A DNA stretch of 64,000 nucleotides from NCBI GenBank assembly GCA_045636325.1, contig JAZTXH010000010.1, forward strand, positions 1-64,000, given 5' to 3'. This document shows, piece by piece, positions 50,345 to 59,320 of the stretch (the stretch's first letter is position 1; every line of letters starts with the position of its first letter). This DNA is from CAKSHP01 sp045636325. GTDB taxonomy: Bacteria; Bacillota; Clostridia; UBA1381; UMGS1253. Under the pieces are notes generated by a model, which was given only the letters and a program-made list of their open reading frames with translations, did no database searches and was not told the DNA's origin. A program made the position numbers and the translations under genes.

Positions 50345-53300
50345 TTACTTTAGTTTAATATTATCGTTGCCTATAATATCTCCTATAATTTTTACAAGCA
50401 TATCATCTGCAAGGCAACAAAGCTCGCTCGGAAGTTGAACAACCTTTTTTGTGTCTTCAAAATATACTCTTACGGGAGTGGTGCCCACACTTTCTAAAAG
50501 AACACCTCGTATTTTTCTCCAGGCAGGATCAGCTTCATTTTTAAGTTTTATATAAACGGTTTTGTTTTCTGCATTGTCGGACAGGGTGTCTTTTTTTGTT
50601 TTACCATTGCATTTTGCCAGACTGTCTGCCTTTATTTTTCCCGAAGCAAGTTTTTCGTTAAAGGGGGCGGCAGAATCAAGTATAAGCTTTGCCGGTTCAT
50701 CAAACCGAATCGACAGACGGGCACGCAAAATTATAATTGAATCTTCCGTTATAATGGGTGAGTATTTTGCATAGCTTTTCGGAAAAACTATAACCTCTAT
50801 AGTCGAATACAAATCCTCAAAGGTCAAAAATGCCATTTGTGCATTGCTTTTTGTGGTTTTGTTTTTTCTTGAGCTTACTATACCGCAAATGGTGACCATG
50901 TCGCCGTCTTTAATGGGAGCATCTTGTTTTATAACAAAATCTCCGTTTTCAGTTTGTTCAACTAATGCATTTATTTTTGCAATGGTTGTGGTCGAAATTG
51001 CTTTAAGAGAGTCTTTATAATCCTCCAGTGGATGACCCGATAAATAAAGTCCCATTGTTTCTTTTTCATAAGATAAAAGGTCTTTTTTTGCAAGTTCGGG
51101 AAGTTTGGGGAAATCATAGTGCGTTTCAGGAGAGTCGCTTTCGTCTTCAAAAAGTGAAAACTGGCCCTCTATATTGTTTTTTATCTCTTCACTTACCGCT
51201 GCCATTAAAGACTCATATGAGGCTAAAAGCTGCGAGCGGTATACTCCGAAGCAGTCAAATGCACCGCATTTTATTAAATTTTCCACTCCACGCTTGTTTA
51301 AATCCTTACCGTTCATACGCTCAAGAAAATCAACAAAGTCTTTAAAATCCCCGTTTTTTTCGCGTTCTTCGGCAATAGAAACTAAAAATCTGTGACCTAA
51401 ATTTTTAACGGCTTCAAGACCGAAACGAATTCTAGAGTCTTCAACGGAAAAGCAGTAATAGCTTTTGTTTATATCAGGAGGCGACAAGGGTATATTCATA
51501 TCACTGCATTCTGATATATATTCTACTGTTTTATCCGTATTATCCATTGTTGATGACATCAGAGCCGCCATGTATTCGGCGCAGTAAAAGGTTTTAAGGA
51601 AAGCCGTCTGATATGCAACAACAGCATATGCCGCCGCGTGGCTTTTGTTAAAGGCGTAGCTTGCAAAGTCCATAATTTCATCAAAAATGCTTATGGCAAC
51701 CTTTTCGTCAATTCCGTTAGCAATTGCACCTTTTATAATGACATTTCCGTTATCGTCTTTCTGACCGTAAATAAAATATTCCCTCTCTCTTGCCATAACG
51801 TCATGTTTCTTTTTGCTCATTGCACGGCGAAGAAGGTCTGCTTTACCTAAAGAATATCCGGCAAGCTTCTGCACAATCTGTAAAACCTGCTCTTGATATA
51901 TTATACAGCCGTATGTTACATTTAAAATATCCTCAAGCAAAGGATGCTTGTATGTAATTTTTTCAGGATGGTTTTTATTTTTTATGTATCTTGGAATCTG
52001 GTCCATAGGGCCGGGGCGGTAAAGGGAAATTCCAGCTATAATATCTTCAAGCGAACTTGGTTGAAGTTCTTTCATGAACTCGCGCATACCCTCGCTTTCA
52101 AGCTGAAATATGCCGGTTGTGTTTCCTGAGGATATTAAACTAAAAACCTCTTTATCGTCATAAGTAAGATTTTCGAGGTTAAGCTTTATGCCACGAACAT
52201 TATAGATATTATCAAGGGCATTTTTTATAACTGTAAGGTTACGAAGGCCTAAAAAGTCCATTTTCAATAGCCCTAATTCACCTAAATTATCCATATGATA
52301 CTGTGTTGTTATAACACCCTTGCTCACCTGCAGAGGAACGTGAGTATCAACACTTTCGCCTGATATAACAACACCTGCGGCATGCACCCCTGAATGGCGG
52401 GGAAGTCCTTCAACTGCCATGGCGGTATCTATAAGCTCTTTTATGTCAGGTTGCTCGTCATACATTGCCTTTAATTCACCTGAAATTTCAAGAGCCTTTG
52501 AAATTGTCATATTAAGGTCGGAGGGAACAAGCTTTGCAACTGTATCCACCACCGATAAAGGCACATCAAGCGCGCGACCGACGTCACGAATAGCCGCCCT
52601 TGCCTTAAGAGTTCCAAAAGTTATAATCTGTGCCACACGGTCTTTGCCGTATTTTTCAATTACATAATCTATTACCTCGCTGCGCCTGTCGATACAAAAA
52701 TCTGTATCAATATCGGGCATGCTTACTCGTTCGGGATTTAAGAAACGTTCAAAAAGCAAGCTATATTTTAATGGGTCAATGGTGGTTATATCAAGACAGT
52801 ACGCCACTATGCTTCCTGCGCCTGAGCCTCTTCCGGGGCCTACGGGTATGCCGTTGTCTTTTGCGTATTTAATAAAATCCCATACAATTAAAAAGTAGTC
52901 AACATAACCCATTGAGTTTATAATGCCAAGCTCATATTCAAGTCTCTGGTTATGCTCGTCTGTAACGGGGGAGTATCTTTTATTAAGTCCGTTCAGGCAA
53001 AGCTTTTTTAAATATTCAAATGATGTAAAGCCTTCCGGCACATCAAATTTAGGCAGATACGTTGTGTCAAAATCAAAGGTGACATTACACATATCTGCGA
53101 TTTTTTCTGTGTTTTCAAGCGCCTCGGGAATATATGAAAACAAATCATACATTTCGTCTGCACTTTTCATATAAAATTCGTCTGTAGAAAATTTCATGCG
53201 GTCAGGGTCATTAACGGTTTTTCCCATCTGAACGCACATTAATACATCCTGATATGACGCATCTTCTTTTTTTATGTAGTGCATATCGTTGGTTGCAACT

Positions 53301-53908
53301 GTTTTTGCGCCAATTTCATTTGCAATCTTTATCAGCTGTGGAGTCGCCTTTTTTTGTTCTTCAAGGCCGTGGTCCTGAAGCTCAATAAAATAATTTTCAG
53401 CACCGAAAACCTCTTTATACCAAATTGCGGTTTGTTTTGCTTTTTCGTAGTCGCCGTTAAGGATATATGAATTAAGCTCACCTGCAAGGCAGGCAGACAT
53501 ACAGATAAGGTCAGATGAATATTCTTTTAAAAGCTCTTTATCTACCCTTGGCTTATAATAATATCCGTCAACAAAGCTGTCTGACACTATTTTAATAAGA
53601 TTTTTATAGCCGTTGTTATTTTTTGCAATCAATACAAGGTGATACATTCTTGAGTCAAGCTCTTTTTGTTTATCAAAGCGGGTGCGCTGTGATACATAAA
53701 CCTCGCATCCAATAATAGGTTTTATGCCTTCTTTTACTGCCTCTTTGTAAAAATCCACAGCAGCATACATAACGCCGTGGTCGGTAATGGCGACAGCTTT
53801 CATACCCATTTCCTTTGCAGCTTTAACTAAACCCTTTACAGGAGCGGCACCGTCTAAAAGACTGTATTCACTGTGCACATGAAGGTGTGTAAAGTTTTTT
53901 TCGCTCAT
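50345..53908 (-). CDS. dnaE: DNA polymerase III subunit alpha (DnaE)
   Basis: A 1187-residue replicative polymerase. The N-terminal PHP domain begins FTHLHVHSEYSLLDGAAPVK; the polymerase palm carries GPGRGSGAGSIVAYCLDITT and MPDIDTDFCIDRRSEVIDYV with the catalytic Asp pair; fingers follow with GVHAAGVVIS and LYRPGPMDQIPRYI; helix-hairpin-helix near 830 and an OB domain near 985 (MVTICGIVSSRKNKTTKSNA) come next, then a poorly conserved tail. It has the dnaE1 length and layout. The ATG at 53908 follows AAAAGGCAGGTGAT; whiA ends 23 nt upstream, so the two are likely one transcript. Confidence 0.97.
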   Translation of the reverse strand: MSEKNFTHLHVHSEYSLLDGAAPVKGLVKAAKEMGMKAVAITDHGVMYAAVDFYKEAVKEGIKPIIGCEVYVSQRTRFDKQKELDSRMYHLVLIAKNNNGYKNLIKIVSDSFVDGYYYKPRVDKELLKEYSSDLICMSACLAGELNSYILNGDYEKAKQTAIWYKEVFGAENYFIELQDHGLEEQKKATPQLIKIANEIGAKTVATNDMHYIKKEDASYQDVLMCVQMGKTVNDPDRMKFSTDEFYMKSADEMYDLFSYIPEALENTEKIADMCNVTFDFDTTYLPKFDVPEGFTSFEYLKKLCLNGLNKRYSPVTDEHNQRLEYELGIINSMGYVDYFLIVWDFIKYAKDNGIPVGPGRGSGAGSIVAYCLDITTIDPLKYSLLFERFLNPERVSMPDIDTDFCIDRRSEVIDYVIEKYGKDRVAQIITFGTLKARAAIRDVGRALDVPLSVVDTVAKLVPSDLNMTISKALEISGELKAMYDEQPDIKELIDTAMAVEGLPRHSGVHAAGVVISGESVDTHVPLQVSKGVITTQYHMDNLGELGLLKMDFLGLRNLTVIKNALDNIYNVRGIKLNLENLTYDDKEVFSLISSGNTTGIFQLESEGMREFMKELQPSSLEDIIAGISLYRPGPMDQIPRYIKNKNHPEKITYKHPLLEDILNVTYGCIIYQEQVLQIVQKLAGYSLGKADLLRRAMSKKKHDVMAREREYFIYGQKDDNGNVIIKGAIANGIDEKVAISIFDEIMDFASYAFNKSHAAAYAVVAYQTAFLKTFYCAEYMAALMSSTMDNTDKTVEYISECSDMNIPLSPPDINKSYYCFSVEDSRIRFGLEAVKNLGHRFLVSIAEEREKNGDFKDFVDFLERMNGKDLNKRGVENLIKCGAFDCFGVYRSQLLASYESLMAAVSEEIKNNIEGQFSLFEDESDSPETHYDFPKLPELAKKDLLSYEKETMGLYLSGHPLEDYKDSLKAISTTTIAKINALVEQTENGDFVIKQDAPIKDGDMVTICGIVSSRKNKTTKSNAQMAFLTFEDLYSTIEVIVFPKSYAKYSPIITEDSIIILRARLSIRFDEPAKLILDSAAPFNEKLASGKIKADSLAKCNGKTKKDTLSDNAENKTVYIKLKNEADPAWRKIRGVLLESVGTTPVRVYFEDTKKVVQLPSELCCLADDMLVKIIGDIIGNDNIKLK

Positions 53909-53931
53909 TTTGTATCACCTGCCTTTTTGGT

Positions 53932-54843
53932 TTAATTATCAAGAGATTTTGAAAATTCCACAAGGCGGTTAAGCCTGTGATTTACTCCTGATTTTCCGAT
54001 TGGAGCCTTTAAAAGCTTTCCTAATTCATCAAGTGACGAATCGGGGTTTTCGAGTCTTAAATACGCAATTTCAGTCAAGGTCTGCGGGAGGGTATCCATC
54101 ATACCTGCTTCAATGATTTTATTTATTGCATTTACATGGTTTTGAGCCGCGGCAGTAATTTTTTTTATATTTGCATTGTCGCAGTTTACCATGCGGTTAA
54201 CCTCATTACGAAGCTCTTTTTCAATTTTTAAATTATATAAATCCATCATTTTTGTGCCTGCACCCAAAAGACCGAGAAGCTCGGCTATTGCCTCAAATTC
54301 TTTTATATATATAACAAAATTGTTTTTTCTTACTGTAAGTTTAGATTTTATATTCATTTCACAAAGAAGTTCAAAAAGCTTGTCTGCAGGTTTTGCGTGT
54401 TTACAGACAAATTCCAGATGATAATTTCTTTCAGGGTCAGAAACTGAACCGCCCGAAAGAAATGCCCCTCTTATATAGCTTATTTTGCAACATTCGTTTT
54501 CAAAAATTTCTTCATCGCAGGAAAAATCAATATATCCATTATGCAAATTAAATCCCATACAGGCGCAAAGCCTTTCTGTTTCGGCTTCATCATTTAAAGC
54601 TAAAACGTATCTTCCGCCATCACTTTTCGGAATGGTGATTTTTTGATTCAGGATATCCGTAACCTCATCGGTTATGGATAAAAGCCTTTCAAAAACAGAG
54701 CCGCTTTCCGATTTTATTTTTAAGCTTTTATTTTTATATGATGCACCAAATGCGATAAGCCCCGCAAGCTCGGATAGCTTACAGCACCAGTCACCGATGG
54801 GTCTTTGTAAAATCAGTTCTTTTGTTTCTGATGCATAAGACAT
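53932..54843 (-). CDS. whiA: DNA-binding protein WhiA
   Basis: A 303-residue WhiA, a two-domain protein with a LAGLIDADG-like N-terminal fold and a C-terminal helix-turn-helix. Seen: IRGAFLSGGSVSDPERNYHL (the LAGLIDADG-like motif, without nuclease residues), a linker with NCDNANIKKITAAAQNHVNA, and the HTH LGKLLKAPIGKSGVNHRLNR. In Streptomyces it triggers sporulation septation; in Bacilli it affects division and metabolism. In most Firmicutes it follows rapZ and yvcK; here it is split from that cluster and precedes dnaE. The ATG at 54843 follows AAGGAGAC and a good promoter. Confidence 0.95.
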   Translation of the reverse strand: MSYASETKELILQRPIGDWCCKLSELAGLIAFGASYKNKSLKIKSESGSVFERLLSITDEVTDILNQKITIPKSDGGRYVLALNDEAETERLCACMGFNLHNGYIDFSCDEEIFENECCKISYIRGAFLSGGSVSDPERNYHLEFVCKHAKPADKLFELLCEMNIKSKLTVRKNNFVIYIKEFEAIAELLGLLGAGTKMMDLYNLKIEKELRNEVNRMVNCDNANIKKITAAAQNHVNAINKIIEAGMMDTLPQTLTEIAYLRLENPDSSLDELGKLLKAPIGKSGVNHRLNRLVEFSKSLDN

Positions 54844-54876
54844 TTTTTGTCTCCTTATGTTTTAATTGTGTATAAT

Positions 54877-54905
54877 ATTTTACCATAACGGGCATATAAA
54901 GTCAA
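54877..54905 (-). promoter_or_regulatory. Predicted sigma-A promoter for whiA-dnaE
   Basis: On the minus strand, TTGACT (54900-54905), a 17-nt spacer and TAAAAT (54877-54882). Confidence 0.7.
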
Positions 54906-54908
54906 GGT

Positions 54909-55575
54909 TTACAAGACCTTAAGAGATTTCAAATAATCCTTTTGTTTGTCTGATATTCTAAGGCTTTCTCTTGCTTTCTGAATTGCCTTGTTATGGGTAA
55001 ATATGTCAAGGCGTTTTTCTTTTATATACAAAATTGCCATATCATACTGCTTTGCAAGTGCTTCTGCAAAATACCAGGCGGCAGCCATTTTTATATAGTA
55101 TTCGTCGGATTTGATGGAGGCAATCAGGTCTAAATGTTCTTTTTTAAAATTTGCGTCAAGGAAAAGAGCCATAAGCATTTTTATTCCGTAGCGCACAGTG
55201 TATGTGTCTTTTGCCTCCAGCCACTTATATATTCTTTTTTCAAGGGCATCAGGGAATTTTTTTAAAATCTTTGGAGACATCATATCACAGGTTGCCCAAT
55301 TGTCAACAAAGGGCAAAAACCTTTCAAGCTCATATATGCAGGCGTCAAAATCGGGTATCTGTTCAATTAAAAATGCGTGAAGATTGTTTTCTTCATAGTA
55401 TTTATGAGGAAGATTTTTTAAAAAGGCATCTTTTTTGTCTGATTTGTTAAAGACTTTTGCAAATTTTCGAAGCTCGGGGGTGCGAATGCCTATAACAAGG
55501 TCTTTATCAGCAGTGGGGATAAGCCTTTGATAAAATTCCTTGCATTTTAAAAAGCTCATTTTCAAGTTGGGGCAT
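54909..55575 (-). CDS. DNA alkylation repair protein (AlkD-like), apparently frameshifted near its start
   Basis: A HEAT-like-repeat DNA glycosylase that removes bulky alkylated bases. The body is intact: EFYQRLIPTADKDLVIGIRT, ELRKFAKVF, FLPFVDNWATCDMM, YKWLEAKDTYTVRYGIKML, YYIKMAAAWYFAEALAKQ and SLRISDKQKDYLKSL. The only start with a ribosome site is ATG 55575 (AAAGGAGA seven bases upstream; MPQLENELFKMQ fits the family N-terminus), but it is in a different frame from the body and stops 22 codons on. Removing one base from the T5/A4 run (55545-55553) restores one 221-residue protein. The in-frame TTG 55604 abuts the promoter's -10 box. Either a mutation, a sequencing error, or use of ATG 55559 without a ribosome site. 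Confidence 0.75.
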
Positions 55576-55604
55576 AGGTATTCTCCTTTAAATTGTATAA
55601 ACAA

Positions 55605-55633
55605 ATTTTATCACACTTAAGTGGAGATATCAA
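55605..55633 (-). promoter_or_regulatory. Predicted sigma-A promoter for alkD
   Basis: On the minus strand, TTGATA (55628-55633), a 17-nt spacer and TAAAAT (55605-55610). The transcript starts near 55598, downstream of the in-frame TTG 55604. Confidence 0.65.
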
Positions 55634-55652
55634 TATAAAAAGGGGAGTTTTA

Positions 55653-55681
55653 TTGACTTTTTGAACGAAAAATGATATAAT
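55653..55681 (+). promoter_or_regulatory. Predicted sigma-A promoter for the asparaginase gene
   Basis: TTGACT (55653-55658), a 17-nt spacer and TATAAT (55676-55681), back to back with the alkD promoter (their -35 boxes are 19 nt apart). Confidence 0.7.
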
Positions 55682-55721
55682 CTAAATGCAAATTCGTATA
55701 ATGGATAACGAGGGTTGTTTT

Positions 55722-56819
55722 ATGAAAAATATTTTACTCATTTTTACGGGTGGTACGATTTGTTCTTTTCCTGAAACCGAGGGAGGAAAAAATCAGTCAG
55801 ACGCAGGAAGGGCTGAAAGCTATCTTGAACAAAATTATAAAAAATCATCCTCGCCGTTTTCGGGGGATATAGTCTTTGCGCCCCGCTATCTTGAACAGGA
55901 TATTTTAAGCGAAAATATGACGGTGGGTTCATGGAACAATCTTGTTGATATATTAAAAGAGCCTGATATTCAAAAGGATTTTGAAGGGGTAATTATTCTT
56001 CACGGAACAGACACCCTTGCTTATACATCTGCACTGTTGTCTTTCATTTTGGCAGGCTTCAGGATTCCGGTATGTATAGTGTCGGCTCAGCTTAATTTAG
56101 AGCATCCAAAAACAAACGGATATAATAATTTTCGTGCGGCGGTTGAGCTTGTTTTAAATGGTATTGCACCCAATGTATATGCAGTGTATCAGAACTTAAA
56201 AAATAAAGACCATGACCCTGGGCAAATGCTTGTGCACTATGGGGCACATCTTACACAGTGCAAAAATTTTAGCAATAATTTTCACAGCTGTGACGAAATG
56301 GAAATCAGTGATATTTCAAATGCAAAGCTTAAAGGAAAACCCTTTGAAACAAATGCGCGCTATATTGATAAAATTTCACATGTTGCAGAGGGCGTTTTAT
56401 TAATTCGGCCATATACTAACATGGCATATATCAATTTTAATTTAAAAGGTGTGAGCGCTATTGTGCATGGCACATATCACGCCCAGAGTGTATGCATCGG
56501 TAGGGCAAAAAATCCGAAAAAAGATAAAAACAGTATGCTTGAGTTTAAAGATGTTTGCACATCTGACAGAAAGTATTCAATTCTTTCGCTTTTGTCTCGA
56601 TGTAAAAAAAGGAATATTCCGGTTTTTCTTGCACCATGTAATGGAGATGGTTTTAGCTACGGAACAACGGAAAATGCTCTTTTCTGCGGGGCGCGTGCCA
56701 TGGGTGATATAACCCTTGAGGCTGCGTATGCCAAGGTTATTTTAGCTTTGTCGCTTGGAAAAACAGTAGATAAATTAAATGAGTTTTTGAAAGAAAGCAT
56801 TAATTATGAATTTGTGTGA
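55722..56819 (+). CDS. Asparaginase family protein
   Basis: A 365-residue amidohydrolase of the L-asparaginase / GatD superfamily. The nucleophile motif is LIFTGGTICSF at the N-terminus and the second catalytic block is ILHGTDTLAYTSALLSFILA at about residue 100, with the Thr-Asp pair. The C-terminal domain (ISHVAEGVLLIRPYTNMAYI, then VHGTYHAQSVCIG) is like type I enzymes, but SYGTTENALFC and the final helices differ. It would release ammonia from asparagine or a related amide. There is no signal peptide, so cytoplasmic. The start is ATG 55722 after CGAGGG; the frame to 55686 precedes the transcript's ribosome site. Its position just before the Asn-linked aspS-gatCAB operon may be coincidental. 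Confidence 0.8.
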   Translation: MKNILLIFTGGTICSFPETEGGKNQSDAGRAESYLEQNYKKSSSPFSGDIVFAPRYLEQDILSENMTVGSWNNLVDILKEPDIQKDFEGVIILHGTDTLAYTSALLSFILAGFRIPVCIVSAQLNLEHPKTNGYNNFRAAVELVLNGIAPNVYAVYQNLKNKDHDPGQMLVHYGAHLTQCKNFSNNFHSCDEMEISDISNAKLKGKPFETNARYIDKISHVAEGVLLIRPYTNMAYINFNLKGVSAIVHGTYHAQSVCIGRAKNPKKDKNSMLEFKDVCTSDRKYSILSLLSRCKKRNIPVFLAPCNGDGFSYGTTENALFCGARAMGDITLEAAYAKVILALSLGKTVDKLNEFLKESINYEFV

Positions 56820-56859
56820 AAAATGCAAAATTATACCGATGAAAACACTTAAAAAAATA

Positions 56860-56888
56860 TTGACAAAGCCAATTAAATGTGATAAAAT
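56860..56888 (+). promoter_or_regulatory. Predicted sigma-A promoter for the T-box/aspS-gatCAB transcript
   Basis: TTGACA (56860-56865), a 17-nt spacer and TAAAAT (56883-56888). Confidence 0.7.
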
Positions 56889-56904
56889 CTACAGTATAAT
56901 ATTT

Positions 56905-57147
56905 TAGGCGTTGATGAAGAGAGTAGCGTATAAATCTCATTAAAAGAGAGCTGCGGCAGCTGGAATCGCGGTAATGAGCTATATGTGAAAAACACTTCGG
57001 AGCTTGCGGAAGAAAGCCAAAAAGGTGATTAGAACCGCACGTTCATCGCGTTAAGATGAAATGAGAGGGCTATTTTAAAAATGGTCAATTTGGGTGGTAT
57101 CGCGGAAGCTTGCCTTTCGTCCCATTTTTGGGGCGGAAGGTTTTTTT
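56905..57147 (+). promoter_or_regulatory. T-box riboswitch, probable Asn specifier (AAC)
   Basis: A tRNA-sensing T-box leader. Stem I: CTCATTA (56936-56942) pairs with TAATGAG (56972-56978), and below it GCGTAT (56926-56931) pairs with ATATGT (56981-56986). The specifier loop has the 5' AGAGAGTA and, on the 3' side, GAA (56987-56989) then AAC at 56991-56993, followed by the conserved CACTTCGGAG. The T-box proper is AATTTGGGTGGTATCGCGG (57087-57105), then a terminator (CCTTTCGTCCC, 57113-57123, with GGGGCGGAAGG) and a T run. AAC (Asn) suits the genes that follow; GAA or AAA remain possible readings. The T-box TGGT would meet a G discriminator base only by wobble. Confidence 0.85.
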
Positions 57148-57220
57148 GTTTTTTGCCCGATTTAAATTAAGCAAAAATGAAAATACTAATTATAACTTTA
57201 TTGCCAAGGAGGATAAAAAA

Positions 57221-58996
57221 ATGTTAAGAACACATACTTGTAATGAGCTTACAGTTGAAAACATTGACCAGAAGGTCGTTTTGACAGGCTGGGTTGAAAC
57301 AGTGCGCGATCACGGCGGTGTCCTTTTTGTTGATCTTCGTGACCATTATGGCGTAACACAGATTGTTTTTTCTGACAGCGATATGCTATCAGGAATTCCC
57401 AAGGAAACTGTTATTCTTATTGAAGGTGTTGTAACCAAAAGAGACGAAGAAACAGTTAACCCCAAAATTGAAACCGGTATGATTGAAGTAAAGGCTAACA
57501 GGCTTGAAGTTTTAGGTCCATGTCAGTCAGGGCTTCCTTTTGAAATTGACGCGTCAACTCAGACACGTGAGGAAGTAAGACTTAAGTACCGCTATCTTGA
57601 TTTAAGAAACAAAAAGATACACGACAATATCGTTTTGCGTTCAAAGATTTTAAGCTATCTTCGTTCTCAAATGGAAGAGCTTGGCTTTTTGGAAATTCAG
57701 ACTCCCATACTTACTGCATCTTCTCCGGAAGGTGCTCGTGACTATCTTGTTCCCAGCCGTAAGCATAAGGGTAAATTTTATGCACTTCCTCAGGCACCTC
57801 AGCAGTTTAAGCAACTTTTAATGGCGTCAGGCTTTGACCGTTATTTCCAGATTGCACCGTGTTTTCGTGACGAGGATGCCCGTCAGGACCGTTCGCCCGG
57901 TGAGTTTTATCAGCTTGACTTTGAAATGGCATTTGCTACTCAGGAAGATGTTTTCGAGGTTGCTGAAACTGTTGTTTACAACACATTCACTAAATTTACG
58001 GACAAGAAGGTTTCAAAGCCTCCGTTTAAGAGAATTACTTTTGCAGACGCTATGCTTAAATACGGTACAGATAAACCCGACCTTAGAAACCCCCTTGAAA
58101 TAAAAGACCTTACAGATTTCTTTGCAAAACACGAGTTTTTAAATATAAACGGCAGAACAGTTCCGTTTAAAAACAAGCTCGTGCGCGGTATTGTTGCAAA
58201 CTACCTTGTAAAACGTGATGGCGAGGGTGATGGGAAGAAAGCATTTGAAAAGGCTATTGATACTTATTCAAGAAGTATTGGCATGAAGTTTGGGTGCGGA
58301 TATATCACTCTTGAAGACGGCGAGTTTAAAGGTCCTATCGCTAAATTCCTTACAGAAGAGCAGAAAGATGAGCTTTGTCAGCTTTGCGGTATAAACAACG
58401 GAGATTCACTGTTCTTTATCAGCGATACAGCATTTGTTATAGATAAGCTTGCAGGTGAAATGAGAACATGGATAGGAACAGAGCTTGGCCTTATCAAAAA
58501 TGATTCCTTTGAGTTCTGCTTTATTGTTGACTTCCCCATGTATGAGCTGAATCCCGATACAAATAAGATTGACTTTACTCATAACCCGTTCTCAATGCCT
58601 CAGGGCGGTATGGATGCACTTATGAATAAAGACCCCCTTGAGATATTTGCATATCAGTATGATATTATATGTAATGGTGTTGAACTTTCATCAGGTGCGG
58701 TAAGAAACCACAATCCTGAAATAATGAGAAAAGCATTTGATATTGCGGGTTATAATGAAGAAGACCTTAAGGCAAAATTCGGAGCACTTTACACCGCATT
58801 TTCTTACGGCGCGCCCCCTCATGCGGGTATGGCACCGGGTGTTGACAGAATGATAATGCTTATTGCTCAGGAAGAAACTATCCGCGATGTTATTGCATTC
58901 CCCCTTAACGGTAATGCACAGGATTTGATGATGGGCGCACCCGGAGGGGTTACAGAACAGCAACTTCGTGAAGTTCATATAAAGGTAAGAGATTAA
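57221..58996 (+). CDS. aspS: Aspartate--tRNA ligase, probably non-discriminating (Asp/Asn)
   Basis: A 591-residue bacterial-type AspRS. N-terminal OB anticodon-binding domain: VVLTGWVETVRDHGGVLFVD; then class II motif 2 FQIAPCFRDEDARQDRSPGE, the GAD insertion, and motif 3 GMAPGVDRMIMLIA near the end, followed by AFPLNGNAQDLMMGAP. Because it heads an operon with gatC-gatA-gatB behind an Asn-type T-box, it probably charges both tRNA-Asp and tRNA-Asn, the latter with Asp for later amidation. Start ATG 57221 follows AAGGAGG; the frame to 57110 covers the T-box terminator and is rejected. Confidence 0.95.
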   Translation: MLRTHTCNELTVENIDQKVVLTGWVETVRDHGGVLFVDLRDHYGVTQIVFSDSDMLSGIPKETVILIEGVVTKRDEETVNPKIETGMIEVKANRLEVLGPCQSGLPFEIDASTQTREEVRLKYRYLDLRNKKIHDNIVLRSKILSYLRSQMEELGFLEIQTPILTASSPEGARDYLVPSRKHKGKFYALPQAPQQFKQLLMASGFDRYFQIAPCFRDEDARQDRSPGEFYQLDFEMAFATQEDVFEVAETVVYNTFTKFTDKKVSKPPFKRITFADAMLKYGTDKPDLRNPLEIKDLTDFFAKHEFLNINGRTVPFKNKLVRGIVANYLVKRDGEGDGKKAFEKAIDTYSRSIGMKFGCGYITLEDGEFKGPIAKFLTEEQKDELCQLCGINNGDSLFFISDTAFVIDKLAGEMRTWIGTELGLIKNDSFEFCFIVDFPMYELNPDTNKIDFTHNPFSMPQGGMDALMNKDPLEIFAYQYDIICNGVELSSGAVRNHNPEIMRKAFDIAGYNEEDLKAKFGALYTAFSYGAPPHAGMAPGVDRMIMLIAQEETIRDVIAFPLNGNAQDLMMGAPGGVTEQQLREVHIKVRD

Positions 58997-59022
58997 AAAC
59001 TTTATTAAAAAGGAGTTTGTTT

Positions 59023-59304
59023 ATGGACAGAGAAACACTCAGAAGACTTGAGCTTTTAAATCAGCTTAAGCTTACAGAAGAAGAAAAAGACAGTGTGATA
59101 TCCTTTTTTGAAAAAAGAGAAAAGGATTTGGAAGCTCTTGAAAAAATAGACACAACTAAAACTGAAAGAATGGTGCATGTTATGCCCATTATGACAGTAG
59201 TTCGCGAAGATAAGGTAAGTCAGCCTTTTTCCCGCGAGGACCTTCAGGCAGGCGCACCCGACACCGAAGAGGGTTACTGGTGCGTGCCTAAGGTAGTTGA
59301 ATAA
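59023..59304 (+). CDS. gatC: Asp/Glu-tRNA amidotransferase subunit GatC
   Basis: A 93-residue subunit that wraps between GatA and GatB and stabilises the complex. LNQLKLTEEEKDSVISFFEK, EKIDTTKTERMVHVMPIMTV, VREDKVSQPFSREDLQAGAP and GYWCVPKVVE follow the family pattern. Start ATG 59023 has AAAAAGGAG. It is 26 nt after aspS and 16 nt before gatA. Confidence 0.85.
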   Translation: MDRETLRRLELLNQLKLTEEEKDSVISFFEKREKDLEALEKIDTTKTERMVHVMPIMTVVREDKVSQPFSREDLQAGAPDTEEGYWCVPKVVE

Positions 59305-59320
59305 TAGGAGGAATATGATT

